Positions 40,616 to 49,704 of a stretch of 57,006 nucleotides of DNA are shown piece after piece; within the stretch, counting starts at the first letter, position 1; the number at the start of each line of letters is the position of its first letter. The notes beneath the pieces were generated by a model. It was given only the letters and a program-made list of their open reading frames with translations, made no database searches and was not told the DNA's origin. The translations under genes were made by a program, and so were the position numbers. Source of the stretch: JANQEA01 sp964530075 (GTDB lineage: Bacteria; Bipolaricaulota; Bipolaricaulia; UBA7950; UBA9294); assembly GCA_964530075.1 (NCBI GenBank), contig CAZGXU010000008.1, positions 1 through 57,006 on the forward strand. Direction: 5' to 3'.

Positions 40616-41754
40616 GGGCGTTCACGCGATTGATGTGCCACTTCTTTCTCAAGCGCCTCTTCTCCTTGAGGAATGGCGCGTTCTTCCTGCTGGTTATCGG
40701 ACTGCTGCTCGCGGGCGCGCTGGATCAGCAGGCTACTCGCCAACGCCTTAGTGACAGCCTTGGGGCTCCGAGCGGAGCTGAGGAGACCTTCGTCTCTCCG
40801 GTGGGCAGCCTCCATCCAGGCTCGAGCCGCCTCAACACCTGGGAGGCGGTGACCGCGACGCTCCGCATGTCCGGAGCGATGCTCGGAGGACCGCTCCTGC
40901 TTCTGCGGGCGATGACGCCCCTGCTCGCCTTCTTCTTGCTGTTTGCCGGACTCCTATGCGCCTTCGACATGGTGAGCAGGGACCTCGAAACAAGTCTGAT
41001 GGACTCACTCCTTGGCCTGCCGGTAGATCGGCGAGCGTTGGGGCTGAGCAAGGCGTTCGGAGAAACGTTCGCGTTGACGCTGACCCTGGCGGCCGGCTGC
41101 ATGGCCGCGTTGGTCACGGTCTCCGCGATCGGCGGCCTCGACTGGACGGCGGGGCAATTGGCTCGCACGCTCCTATTTCTTCCTGTTCTCGGGGCGTACT
41201 GTTTTGCATTCGTTCTGGTGGGCATGTGGATCAGCGCGAAGGCGCGATCCTCGAACAGGTCGCTGTGGATCTGCGGCGCGGTCTTCGTGGCGGTGTTCTC
41301 GGTTCATGCCGTGATTGAGAATGCCGTATCCATAGACCGTGCTGACCTCCCCGAGTTCCCGGATCTTCCTGCTTCGGTCGTCCAGCACTTCCGAGACGCG
41401 AAGCTGCGCGGGTACCCTGTTTCCGATTGGCGCCCGCCGGAGGTGGAAGACTACTTCGCAAGCCTCGACGCCTACTCCGCGGAACTGGCGACCTTCATGC
41501 GGGCGCGGCACCGCGCGGAGCGCTGGTGGAGCTTCGTCTCTCCGCCGGGGCTGCTGATCGAAGTTTCCGGACATCTCCTGCAGGACCAGTACCACGACGT
41601 GCTCGATGTCTTCTACTCGCCGGAGGTTGGGCGCCGGCCGGCTTCGTTGGCTGCATCGTTGTGGCAATCTGCGCCGGAGATTGCCTGGTTGCTGCTGTTG
41701 TGTGGTGGACTGATGGCGCTCAACATCCGAACCCTCACCCGATTGGAGGTCTGA
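40612..41754 (+). CDS. ABC-2 type exporter permease, second
   Basis: A 380-residue ABC-2-like permease. Helix 1 is NGAFFLLVIGLLLAGAL, followed by an external loop. FFLLFAGLLCAFDMVSRDLETSLMDSLLGLPVDRRALGLSK is the classic ABC-2 coupling region with the D-x-E segment. Further helices and a second long external loop (about 230-330) precede a final helix (IAWLLLLCGGLMALN). Together with the first permease and the ATPase it forms a heteromeric exporter. The ATPase gene starts two bases after its stop codon. Confidence 0.85.
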   Translation: MRAFTRLMCHFFLKRLFSLRNGAFFLLVIGLLLAGALDQQATRQRLSDSLGAPSGAEETFVSPVGSLHPGSSRLNTWEAVTATLRMSGAMLGGPLLLLRAMTPLLAFFLLFAGLLCAFDMVSRDLETSLMDSLLGLPVDRRALGLSKAFGETFALTLTLAAGCMAALVTVSAIGGLDWTAGQLARTLLFLPVLGAYCFAFVLVGMWISAKARSSNRSLWICGAVFVAVFSVHAVIENAVSIDRADLPEFPDLPASVVQHFRDAKLRGYPVSDWRPPEVEDYFASLDAYSAELATFMRARHRAERWWSFVSPPGLLIEVSGHLLQDQYHDVLDVFYSPEVGRRPASLAASLWQSAPEIAWLLLLCGGLMALNIRTLTRLEV

Positions 41755-41756
41755 CC

Positions 41757-42695
41757 GTGAACGAGTCGATCATCGAAGTTCAGGGCCTGGTGAAGCGTTA
41801 CGGCAAGCTGGCCGCGGTCGACGGTGTTAGCTTCGATGTGCCTGCATCGACGACGTTCGGCCTCCTCGGTCCGAACGGCGCCGGGAAGACAACGATCGTC
41901 AAAATGCTGACGGGGCTCGCCAAGCCGACTTCAGGGAGAGTTCGCATGTTCGGCCACGACATGGCTCGCCGACCGAACGCAATCAAGCGACGCTTCGGCC
42001 ACGTCTATGCGGCCATGGCCTTCTTCCCGGCCCTCAGCGCCCTGGAGAACCTGACCTTCTTCGGGCGCTTCTACGATCTCTCTGCCCGAAGGCTGAAGGA
42101 GCGGATCGAGGAAACCCTGCGGTTCGTCGAGCTATGGGAGGAGCGCAAGAAGCTTGTTGGCGCCTACTCGAGCGGAATGAAGCAGCGCCTGGGGATCGCC
42201 AAGGCGCTCGTTCACGAACCGGATCTCTTGCTCTTCGATGAGGCGACGAACGGCGTCGACGTCGAGGGAACGGACGACATCCGTGAGCTGATGTTCGACC
42301 TGCGCGTGCAGGGGAAGACGGCCGTGGTGACGAGCCACCGGCTCGACGAGATCGAACTCCTTTCGGACGACATCGGGATCCTCGACGAGGGAAAGATCGT
42401 CCGGCAAGGCAGCCCGCAGTCGATCCGCGACGGCCTGCGGGGCCTGCTGTTCAAGTACATCGTCGATCGAGCGGAGCCGATCCAGGAGACCTGGAGCCAT
42501 CCTCCGGCCACGGTGCGATACATCGGGACTGCGAATGTTGTGCTCAGCGAGACGGACGTTCACTCTCTGCTTGTTGCGCAGTTCGGTGCGGACACAGTCA
42601 GCGAGGTCGAGCCGACGTTCGAGGAGGCCTGCCTCTGGATCCTGAAACACCCGGAGGCGAACGGCGCTCCGGAAGCAGTCGGCGCCTCCGGCTAG
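41757..42695 (+). CDS. ABC-2 exporter ATPase
   Basis: A 312-residue ATPase of the CcmA/NosF/antibiotic-resistance type. Walker A is GPNGAGKTT (about 41-49). The Q-loop position reads FGHVYAAMAFFPALSALENL, where Tyr-Ala replaces the usual Gln and is worth noting. The signature is YSSGMKQRL, Walker B LLLFDEATNGVD and the switch His VTSHRLDE. The C-terminal 80 residues are a small extra domain. The start is GTG after GGAGGT, and its stop codon overlaps the convergent TauE gene stop (CTAG). Confidence 0.9.
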   Translation: MNESIIEVQGLVKRYGKLAAVDGVSFDVPASTTFGLLGPNGAGKTTIVKMLTGLAKPTSGRVRMFGHDMARRPNAIKRRFGHVYAAMAFFPALSALENLTFFGRFYDLSARRLKERIEETLRFVELWEERKKLVGAYSSGMKQRLGIAKALVHEPDLLLFDEATNGVDVEGTDDIRELMFDLRVQGKTAVVTSHRLDEIELLSDDIGILDEGKIVRQGSPQSIRDGLRGLLFKYIVDRAEPIQETWSHPPATVRYIGTANVVLSETDVHSLLVAQFGADTVSEVEPTFEEACLWILKHPEANGAPEAVGASG

Positions 42696-43471
42696 ATCGC
42701 TTTCAGGACCATGTTCACGGCCGCGTACAGGAGGACCAGGCCGAACAGCTGTCGCAGTCTGGCTTTCGGGATCCGCGATCCGATCCGGGGACCGATCTGG
42801 GCGCCGATGACGATCCCGAGGATCAGCGGGACCGCGAGCTCAACGAGCAGCGTGCCCTGGAACCAGCTGGTGATCGTGCCGACGAGGGCCGTCGGGACCA
42901 TGACGAACAGGCTGACGGCGATCGCCTTGCCGATGCCGATGCCGAGGAAGACGACCAGGGAAGGGACGAAGACCGCGCCGCCCCCGATCCCGAACAGCTT
43001 CGTCGCCGTGCCGGCGACGAGCCCGATCACGCCGACGAGGAGGTAGAAGCGCCAGCCGGACGCCTCGCCTCCAAGCTTCGACTTCACGTCCTTCGACGTT
43101 CTCCCGAGAAGCATCGTCGCAGTGGGGTAGAGGAGGAAGACACCGAACGCGATCGTGAGCCAAGCCGGATCGACGACCTCAACGATGTACGTTCCCAAGA
43201 AGACGCCGGCGATCGCCGAAGGCATGAACAGGAAGCCGACGCGGAAGTCGATCGCCCGCTGCCGGTAGTACGCGAACGACGCCGACAGCCCGGTGAAGAA
43301 CACGGCGGCGATGCTCGTTCCCGCCGCTTCCGGCTGTGCCGCGACGAAGCCGCCGAGCAAAAGCAGCGGGACCATGAACACGCCGCCACCCAGACCGAGC
43401 AGGCTGGCAAAAACGCCGATTCCGATCGCCGCGAAGAACAAGGGGACGAACGTCGCGGCTTCGGTGAGCAA
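42692..43471 (-). CDS. TauE/SafE family membrane protein
   Basis: A 259-residue protein with about eight hydrophobic segments in the two-repeat TauE/SafE arrangement. The first repeat has ASLLGLGGGVFMVPLLLLGG and the second ATKLFGIGGGAVFVPSLVV, each with the family Gly-rich loop. Members move sulfite, sulfoacetate and related anions, or act as exporters. The best start is TTG at 43471, five bases after GGAGGT. Longer frames upstream are implausible. Confidence 0.88.
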   Translation of the reverse strand: MLTEAATFVPLFFAAIGIGVFASLLGLGGGVFMVPLLLLGGFVAAQPEAAGTSIAAVFFTGLSASFAYYRQRAIDFRVGFLFMPSAIAGVFLGTYIVEVVDPAWLTIAFGVFLLYPTATMLLGRTSKDVKSKLGGEASGWRFYLLVGVIGLVAGTATKLFGIGGGAVFVPSLVVFLGIGIGKAIAVSLFVMVPTALVGTITSWFQGTLLVELAVPLILGIVIGAQIGPRIGSRIPKARLRQLFGLVLLYAAVNMVLKAI

Positions 43472-43598
43472 GGAGCACCTCCGGAGCGAGACTATACGGA
43501 ATCGGTGCCGGCTCGGCATCCGCGCTCGGAACGTGGACGGTCCGGCGATCGAGGGATAGAGTAGCGGACAACCGACGTCTTCGAAGGAGTGATCCGAT

Positions 43599-44174
43599 AT
43601 GGATGCACCGACGCGCGAGGAGGCCTTCGCGCTCCTGACCGAGTACAACCGTAACGACCGGTTGATCAAGCACGGGCTCGCCGTGGAGGCGGTGATGCGC
43701 CACATGGCGCGGAAGCTCGGGCACGACGAGGAGAAGTGGGGCGTGATCGGCCTGGTCCACGATCTCGACTACGGGCGGTACCCGGAACAACACTGCGCGA
43801 AGACCGAGGAGATCCTTCGCGAGCGCGGCTGGCCGGAGGAGTACGTCCACGCGGTCCTGTCGCACGGCTGGGGGATCTGCACCGACGTCGAACCGGAGCA
43901 CGAGATGGAGAAAGTTCTCTACGCGATCGACGAACTGACCGGCCTGATCATCGCCGTCGCCCTCGTCCGCCCGTCGAAGAGCCTGATGGATCTCGGGGTG
44001 AAGTCGGTGACCAAGAAGTGGAAGGACAAGGCGTTCGCCGCCGGCGCGGACCGCGAGATCATCCAGAAGGGGATCGACATGCTCGGCGTCGAGCGGAGCG
44101 AACTGATCGCCGAGGTGATCGAAGGGATGAAGACGGTCGCCGTGGAGCTCGGGCTCGACGGCTCCCTCGCGTAG
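43599..44174 (+). CDS. HD-domain phosphohydrolase
   Basis: A 191-residue HD-fold protein. LIKHGLAVEAVMRHMARKLG has the first His, VIGLVHDLDYGRYPEQHC holds the HD pair, AVLSHG a further His, and YAIDELTGLI the last Asp. This is the small metal-dependent hydrolase class often annotated as HDIG-type. The substrate is unknown, with nucleotide phosphates likely. The C-terminal third (KSLMDLGVKSVTKKWKDKAF) is typical of this subgroup. The ATG follows AAGGAGTG. The oligopeptidase gene lies 28 bases downstream. Confidence 0.87.
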   Translation: MDAPTREEAFALLTEYNRNDRLIKHGLAVEAVMRHMARKLGHDEEKWGVIGLVHDLDYGRYPEQHCAKTEEILRERGWPEEYVHAVLSHGWGICTDVEPEHEMEKVLYAIDELTGLIIAVALVRPSKSLMDLGVKSVTKKWKDKAFAAGADREIIQKGIDMLGVERSELIAEVIEGMKTVAVELGLDGSLA

Positions 44175-44202
44175 GGTCTCGCGGCGGGTGCGAGAGGACG
44201 AG

Positions 44203-45984
44203 ATGCCTCAAGATGCGCGCCGTTCGAAGCGCTGGTCGTTGGACGATCTGATCCCCGCGGCGAGCGGGCCGAAGATGGAGGCCGTCTTCGGAGGGTTGGA
44301 CGACGCGGTCCGTCGCCTGGAGGCGTACCGGGATTCGCTCGTCCCGTCGATCGCGGAGAGCGACTTCGTGGGAATCCTCGGGGCGGTCGAACAGGCCGGC
44401 CGTTTCACCCGGACGCTGGACGGGTACGCGACCCTCTGGCTCGCCGAGGACGCGAGGGACCGGGCGGCCCTCGCCTTCCGCGGCCGCGTCCACGGGGCGC
44501 TCGCCGAGGCGAGAAACCGGGCGCTGTTCTTCGAGCTGTGGTGGAAGCGGCTCGACGAGGGGAACGCGGCCCGCCTGCTCGACGCGAGCGGCGACGTCCG
44601 CTACCACCTTGAGACGCTCCGACGGTTCGCCCCGTTCACCCTCTCCGAGCCGGAGGAAAAGGTGATCAACGTCAAGGACGTCTACGGCGCGAGGGGGCTC
44701 GAGACGCTCTACGACATGATCACCAACGGGCTCACCTTCGAGATGGAGATCGACGGCGAGGCACAGAGCGTCACCCGGACCGAGCTGATGGTCCACGCGC
44801 GGGATCCCCGGCCGGAGCGGCGCGAGGCCGCCTACCGGGCGCTGTACGAGGTCTTCGCGGAACACGGAGGCGTCCTCGGCCAGATCTACACGTACCTCGT
44901 CGGGGACTGGAACGCGGAGAACGTCGACCTCCGAAAGATGCCCTCGTCGATCTCGGCCCGCAACCTGCGAAACGATCTGGGCGACGAGGTCGTCGACGCG
45001 CTCCTCGACAGCTGTCGGGCGAACGCGGCCCTCTACCGGCGGTACTTCCGGCTGAAGGCGAAGTGGCTCGGCAGGGACCGTCTTCGGCGCTACGACGTCT
45101 ACGCGCCGATCGCGGACGTCGAGCGGACGGTCCCGTTCGGGAAGGGCGCGTCGATCGTCCTCGAGAGCATGAGGGCCTTCTCGGGGACGATCGCCGAGTT
45201 GGCCGAGCGGGTGCTGTCGGAGGACCACCTCGACTCGGAAGTCCGGCCGGGGAAGGACACCGGCGCGTTCTGCTACGGGGTCGTGCCGGAGGTGACGCCG
45301 TGGGTTCTCGTCAACTACAACGAACGGCTGGAAGACGTCTCGACGCTGGCCCACGAGCTCGGGCACGCCGTGCATTCGATGCTCGCCTCCGACCACTCCG
45401 TCCTGACGTTCCGTTCCTCCCTGCCGCTGGCGGAGACCGCGTCGAACTTCGCCGAGCTGCTTCTCCTCAATCGGCAACTGGGGGCCGAGGAGGATCCGGC
45501 CGTTCGGCGGCACCTGCTGGCGAAGTTCATCGACGGTTCCTACGCCTCGATCCTCCGGCAGGCGTACTTCGTCCTGTTCGAGCGGGACGCCCACCGGCTG
45601 ATCGCCGCCGAAGGGGTGACGGTCGACCGCCTGTGCGAGCGCTACTTGGAGAACCTGGCCGACCAATTCGGCGACGCCGTCGAGGTTCCCGACGAGTTCC
45701 GCTGGGAGTGGGTCAGCGTCCCGCACATCTACCAGGTCCCGTTCTACTGCTACGCCTACTCGTTCGGCCTCCTGCTGGTGTTGGCGCTCTATCGCCAGTA
45801 CGAGCGGGAGGGGGACGCGTTCGTCCCGAGGTACGTGCGGATGCTCTCCCGCGGCGGCTCGCTCTCTCCGGCGGCCGTCCTCGACGAGGCCGGGATCGAC
45901 GTGCGCGACCGGGCGTTCTGGCAGGGTGGGTTCGACGTCATCGCGGGGATGATCGACGAGCTCGAACGGTCGGAGGCGGCCTAG
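44203..45984 (+). CDS. pepF: Oligoendopeptidase F (M3 family)
   Basis: A 593-residue cytoplasmic zinc oligopeptidase. The zinc motif is STLAHELGHAVHSMLA (HExxH, about residue 385), with the distal Glu in LPLAETASNFAELLL. WSLDDLIPAASG is the usual N-terminal PepF start, and YQVPFYCYAYSFGLLLVLALY lines the substrate channel. The ATG at 44203 follows GAGAGG; a GTG at 44188 is less likely. Its 3' end overlaps the convergent YbaK gene by four bases. Confidence 0.93.
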   Translation: MPQDARRSKRWSLDDLIPAASGPKMEAVFGGLDDAVRRLEAYRDSLVPSIAESDFVGILGAVEQAGRFTRTLDGYATLWLAEDARDRAALAFRGRVHGALAEARNRALFFELWWKRLDEGNAARLLDASGDVRYHLETLRRFAPFTLSEPEEKVINVKDVYGARGLETLYDMITNGLTFEMEIDGEAQSVTRTELMVHARDPRPERREAAYRALYEVFAEHGGVLGQIYTYLVGDWNAENVDLRKMPSSISARNLRNDLGDEVVDALLDSCRANAALYRRYFRLKAKWLGRDRLRRYDVYAPIADVERTVPFGKGASIVLESMRAFSGTIAELAERVLSEDHLDSEVRPGKDTGAFCYGVVPEVTPWVLVNYNERLEDVSTLAHELGHAVHSMLASDHSVLTFRSSLPLAETASNFAELLLLNRQLGAEEDPAVRRHLLAKFIDGSYASILRQAYFVLFERDAHRLIAAEGVTVDRLCERYLENLADQFGDAVEVPDEFRWEWVSVPHIYQVPFYCYAYSFGLLLVLALYRQYEREGDAFVPRYVRMLSRGGSLSPAAVLDEAGIDVRDRAFWQGGFDVIAGMIDELERSEAA

Positions 45985-46445
45985 CTGGTCCGGATGTCGG
46001 CGACCGCCGCGCCCAAGACGCGGATCAGGTCGGTCGTCGCCACGCGGACGAGCGTCCCGCGGGCACCGGCGTTGATCACCAACGACGGGTGCGACGCGGT
46101 CCGCCGGTCGAGGACGACCGGCAACGCGTGCCGGGACCCGAGCGGGCTGATTCCGCCCACTTGGTAGCCGGTGATCCGTTCCGCGTCCCGCGGCGAGGCG
46201 GCTTCCACGTGCTTGTGGTCGGAGACGCGGCCCAATTTGCGCGTGCTGACGCTCGCGTCCCCCCCGATCAGGGCGAACAGGAACGATCCGTCGTCGGCCC
46301 GGAAGACGAGGGACTTCAGGACGATCTCGGACGGGAGGCCGACGGCGTCGGCGGCGATCCGAGCGCCCATCCTGACGTAACGGTATGTCAGCGCTTCGTG
46401 CTCGATCCCCGCGTCCCGCAGCGCGTAGATCCCCCGCGTCGTCAT
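45981..46445 (-). CDS. YbaK/ProX-type aminoacyl-tRNA deacylase
   Basis: A 154-residue editing-domain protein hydrolysing mischarged tRNA (Cys- or Ala-tRNAPro in studied members). It contains IVLKSLVFRADDGSFLFALIGGDASVSTRKLGR with the conserved Lys, and YQVGGISPLGSRHALPVVLD with the substrate-binding GGxSP loop. VINAGARGTLVRVATTDLIRVLGA ends the fold. The start at 46445 follows AGGAGAAGG. Confidence 0.92.
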   Translation of the reverse strand: MTTRGIYALRDAGIEHEALTYRYVRMGARIAADAVGLPSEIVLKSLVFRADDGSFLFALIGGDASVSTRKLGRVSDHKHVEAASPRDAERITGYQVGGISPLGSRHALPVVLDRRTASHPSLVINAGARGTLVRVATTDLIRVLGAAVADIRTS

Positions 46446-46535
46446 CGACCTTCTCCTCACGAGCCGTCTCGCTCGGCTCTCAGGTATCGGCCGCCCTGCG
46501 CTTCCTACGACTCCGGTTGATACCTCACCGACCGA

Positions 46536-46662
46536 GAGTTTGCGCAGCAAACTCCTACGCGCTCGGCCTCGGAGCGCCAAGCCTCGCTGCCCGTCCGCCC
46601 AGGAGTTTGCACAGCAAACTCCTACGCGCTGGGGTATTGAACGAGGCTCAATACCCCAGCGC
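46536..46662. repeat. Cluster of short palindromic repeats
   Basis: Two 28-base direct copies (46536-46563 and 46603-46630) differ at one base. Each contains GAGTTTGC-N3-GCAAACTC, and the second extends to a 10-bp arm. The second copy runs into a perfect 15-bp hairpin (46626-46640 with 46648-46662, seven-base loop). The right arm of that hairpin is the last four codons and stop of the gamma-glutamyltransferase gene. There is no T-tract on either strand, so it is a REP-like element more than a simple terminator. Confidence 0.75.
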
Positions 46663-48285
46663 GCAGCCGTCCTTCCGCGATTCGGATCCGCCGTGGAGCG
46701 CTCCGGTCTCCGGGTCGATCCAGATCCCCTGGTAGCCGCCGAAGCCGGACCCGCGGGGGCGGAACTCGACCCGATGCCCTTTGGCGCGGAGCCCGTCGAA
46801 CGTCGACTGCGGGAAGCCGGGTTCGAGGAGGACGAGCCCGCCGTCGCGCATCGTCCCTCCGGTCGGCGTCGACGAGCCGACATGCCTCCAGCGGGGGGCG
46901 TCGCCGGCCGCCTGCACGTCCATCCCGAAGTCGAGCCGGTTGACGAGGATCTGGACGTGTCCCTGCGGCTGCATGTCGCCGCCCATCACGCCGAACGAGA
47001 AGACCGGCCGGCCTTCGCGCGTGACGAAGGCGGGGATGATCGTGTGAAACGGCCGCTTCCCCGGCTCGAGTCGGTTCGGGTGCTCGGGGTCGAGGTGGAA
47101 CAGGCTCCCGCGGTTCTGCAGCGCAAAGCCGGTTCCCGGCGGAACGATCCCCGAGCCGAAGTCCTCGTAGATGCTCTGGATGAACGAGGCGGCATTCCGG
47201 TCCTCGTCGACGACGGCCAGGTAGACGGTCTCCCCGGTTTCGAGGCGTGGGTCGACCGCCGGCACGCGGGTCAACGCGCCGGATCTCAAGATCTGCCTCC
47301 GCCGCCGGGCGGTGTACTCGGGGGAGATCAGCCCGTCGACCGGGACGTCGGCGAACGCCGGGTCGGCGTAGTACCGAGCCCGATCCTCGAACGCGAGCTT
47401 CTTCGCCTCGATCATCAGGTGGAGGAGTTCGGCCGAACCGCGCCCCAGCTCCGAGAGGTCGAATCCCTCGAGAATGCCGAGCATCTGGAGGGCGGCGATC
47501 CCTTGGCTGTTCGGCGGAAGCTCCCAGACGTCGTGATCGCGATAGCGGACCGAGATCGGCTCGTCCCACGACGGGGTATGGCTCGCGAGGTCTTCGTGAC
47601 GGATCAGCCCACCGACCGCCTTCGAGCAGGCCACGATCCGATCGGCGATCGGCCCGCGGTAGAACGCGTCGCGGCCGTCCCCACAGAGGGCCCGAAGCGA
47701 CGCAGCCAGGTCCGGGTTCCGGACGATCTCGCCGACGTTCGGCGCGCGGCCGTCGATCAGGAAGGTCGCCGCCGCGCCCGCGTCGGCCAGAAGGCGCACC
47801 TCGGCCGTCTTCCACATCCGAGCGATCACGGGGGAGACCGGGAACCCGGACTCCGCGTAGTCGATCGCCGGGGCGAGGAGTTCCGTAAGGGGAAGACGGC
47901 CGAACCGATCGTGGAGGGCGAACCAGCCGTCGGCGCATCCGGGAACCGTCCAGGACAGCGGCCCGCGGTTCGGGATCCGGTCGAGGTTCCGGGCCGCGAA
48001 GGCGTCGCGGGTCATCGCGCGCGGCGCGCGCCCCGATCCGTTGAGCCCGATCAGCGCCCCGTGCTTCGCGTCCCAGACGATGGCGAACAGGTCGCCGCCG
48101 AGGCCGCAGCTCATCGGCTCGACCAGGCCGAGCATCGCGTTGGCGGCGATCGCTCCGTCGACGGCGTGGCCGCCTCTCTTCAGGACGTCGACGCCGACTT
48201 GGACCGCGAGCGGTTGGCTTGTCGCGACCATCCCATGCGGCGCGATGACCGCCGATCGTCGGCCGTACTCCGTCGGTAGCGTCAT
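46648..48285 (-). CDS. ggt: Gamma-glutamyltransferase family protein
   Basis: A 545-residue Ntn hydrolase that self-cleaves at a Thr to give two chains. APHGMVATSQPLAVQVGVDVLKRGGHAVDGAIAANAMLGLVEP begins the large chain and MSCGLGGDLFAIVWD is a signature. The processing Thr is in LETGETVYLAVVDEDRNA (about residue 355), where classical enzymes have TTHFSVVD; this is the YwrD-like form. GTGFALQNRG and FGVMGGDMQPQGHVQ belong to the small chain. No signal peptide is seen, so it may act in the cytoplasm, unlike E. coli Ggt. The start follows GGGAGG. Confidence 0.9.
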   Translation of the reverse strand: MTLPTEYGRRSAVIAPHGMVATSQPLAVQVGVDVLKRGGHAVDGAIAANAMLGLVEPMSCGLGGDLFAIVWDAKHGALIGLNGSGRAPRAMTRDAFAARNLDRIPNRGPLSWTVPGCADGWFALHDRFGRLPLTELLAPAIDYAESGFPVSPVIARMWKTAEVRLLADAGAAATFLIDGRAPNVGEIVRNPDLAASLRALCGDGRDAFYRGPIADRIVACSKAVGGLIRHEDLASHTPSWDEPISVRYRDHDVWELPPNSQGIAALQMLGILEGFDLSELGRGSAELLHLMIEAKKLAFEDRARYYADPAFADVPVDGLISPEYTARRRRQILRSGALTRVPAVDPRLETGETVYLAVVDEDRNAASFIQSIYEDFGSGIVPPGTGFALQNRGSLFHLDPEHPNRLEPGKRPFHTIIPAFVTREGRPVFSFGVMGGDMQPQGHVQILVNRLDFGMDVQAAGDAPRWRHVGSSTPTGGTMRDGGLVLLEPGFPQSTFDGLRAKGHRVEFRPRGSGFGGYQGIWIDPETGALHGGSESRKDGCALGY

Positions 48286-48374
48286 CCGGCCTCCCTGTTG
48301 GACCACCGGAAGGATACGGCCGGACGGGATCGCGGGCCAGGCACGGGCGTCTGTGCCGCCCGGGGAACGGAACC

Positions 48375-48380
48375 TATAAT
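48375..48380 (+). promoter_or_regulatory. -10 box of the mgtE promoter
   Basis: A consensus TATAAT lies 22 bases before the mgtE ATG, so the mRNA leader is only about 15-20 bases. A -35 candidate at the right spacing (TGTGCC) is poor. Such a short leader leaves no room for a magnesium riboswitch. Confidence 0.5.
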
Positions 48381-48402
48381 GGAGGGCGTTCGAGGAGGAG
48401 TG

Positions 48403-49704
48403 ATGGACGAGCGGAAGATCGTGCTTCGCGAGCTGCTGTCCAAGGATCCGGCCGACATCGCCGAGGTTCTGGCGGGCCTGTCTCAGGAGCAGGCTGCCGA
48501 TCTCGTCCACCGGCTCTTCCTCCGCCAGGCGGCCGCCGGGCCGCTCGGGGAGATGGATCCGGACGACTCGGCCGAGCTGGTCGCGCAGCTCGATCGAGCC
48601 GAGGCGAGCGAGATCCTGTCACGGATGGACCCGGACGACGCCGTCGACCTGCTCTTCGAGCTCCCGGAGGAGATCCAGAACGAGCTCCTGTCGAGGCTGA
48701 ACCGTCAGGATGCGGCCCGGCTCACCGGTCTGCTGGCGTACCCGGCGGACACGGCCGGCGGGCTGATGTCGCCGGAGATCGTGCCGCTCTCTCTCTCGAT
48801 GTCGGTCCAGGAGGCGATCGACCTCCTTCGCCGGCGCCAGGAGGAGGCGGAGACCGTCTACTACGCGTACGCCGTCGACGACGAGGGCCGCCTCCAGGGG
48901 GTCCTGTCGCTTCGCGACATGGCCCTCGCCGCGCCGGGGAAGAGCCTGAGCGACCTGGTCGTCCGCGATGCGGTCAAGGTGTCGGTGACGGAGGACGTCG
49001 AAGAGGTGGCGCGGACGTTCGATAAGTACGATTACTTCGCCCTCCCCGTCGTCGACGAGAACGACCGCCTCCTCGGCGTGATCACCGTCGACGACGTCAT
49101 CGACGTGATCCGTGAAGAGGCGACCGAGGACATCTACGGCTTGGCCAGCGTCCCGAGCGAAGAGGGAATCGACACCGGGTGGTGGCGCTCGTTGAGGCTT
49201 CGCCTCCCGTGGCTGTACGTGAGGCTGCTGACCGCCCTCGCCGCGGCCGTCGTCGTCGGCCTCTTCGAAGCGACGATCGCCAAGGTCGCGGCGCTCGCCG
49301 TGCTGATGGGCGTCATCGCCGGCCAGGGCGGGAGCGCCGGGATGCAGACTGTGACGATCATCACCCGCGGGATCGCTCTCGGGGAGATCGCGCCCCGACA
49401 GGGCCGGCGGCTTCTGACCAAGGAGCTCCTCCTCGGCGCGGCGAACGGAGTCCTGATCGGGGCGACGATCGGGCTGATCACCTACGTCTGGAAGGGCGAG
49501 TTTCTGATGGGAGTGGCCGCGTTCCTGGCGATGCTGCTGAACATGGTGATCGCCGGGGTGAGCGGCGTGGTCATTCCGTTGGCGATGCGCGGCCTGGGCA
49601 AGGATCCGGCGCTCGCGTCGGGGATCTTCCTGACGACCGCGACCGACGTGCTCGGGTTCGGGTCCCTGTTTCTGATCGCCAAGTGGCTTCTCCCGGGGAT
49701 CTAG
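48403..49704 (+). CDS. mgtE: Magnesium transporter MgtE
   Basis: A 433-residue Mg channel. The N domain (1-125) has the helical repeats ELVAQLDRAEASEILSRMDPDDAVDLLFELP and ends GLLAYPADTAGGLMSPEIV. Two CBS domains (about 130-245) contain GVLSLRDMALA and YDYFALPVVDENDRLLGVITVDDVIDVI, the gating Mg sensor. A five-helix membrane domain follows, with GVIAGQGGSAGMQTVTIITRG lining the pore. The start is the ATG after GAGGAGGAG; a GTG directly before it is possible. The next gene begins immediately after its stop. Confidence 0.95.
   Translation: MDERKIVLRELLSKDPADIAEVLAGLSQEQAADLVHRLFLRQAAAGPLGEMDPDDSAELVAQLDRAEASEILSRMDPDDAVDLLFELPEEIQNELLSRLNRQDAARLTGLLAYPADTAGGLMSPEIVPLSLSMSVQEAIDLLRRRQEEAETVYYAYAVDDEGRLQGVLSLRDMALAAPGKSLSDLVVRDAVKVSVTEDVEEVARTFDKYDYFALPVVDENDRLLGVITVDDVIDVIREEATEDIYGLASVPSEEGIDTGWWRSLRLRLPWLYVRLLTALAAAVVVGLFEATIAKVAALAVLMGVIAGQGGSAGMQTVTIITRGIALGEIAPRQGRRLLTKELLLGAANGVLIGATIGLITYVWKGEFLMGVAAFLAMLLNMVIAGVSGVVIPLAMRGLGKDPALASGIFLTTATDVLGFGSLFLIAKWLLPGI

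Noticed and set aside
46648..46662. The 15-bp hairpin as a standard terminator for ggt
   Set aside because: No T-tract follows on the minus strand, and it is embedded in a repeat cluster.
48286..48402. A magnesium-sensing riboswitch before mgtE
   Set aside because: The -10 box leaves a leader of only about 15-20 bases.
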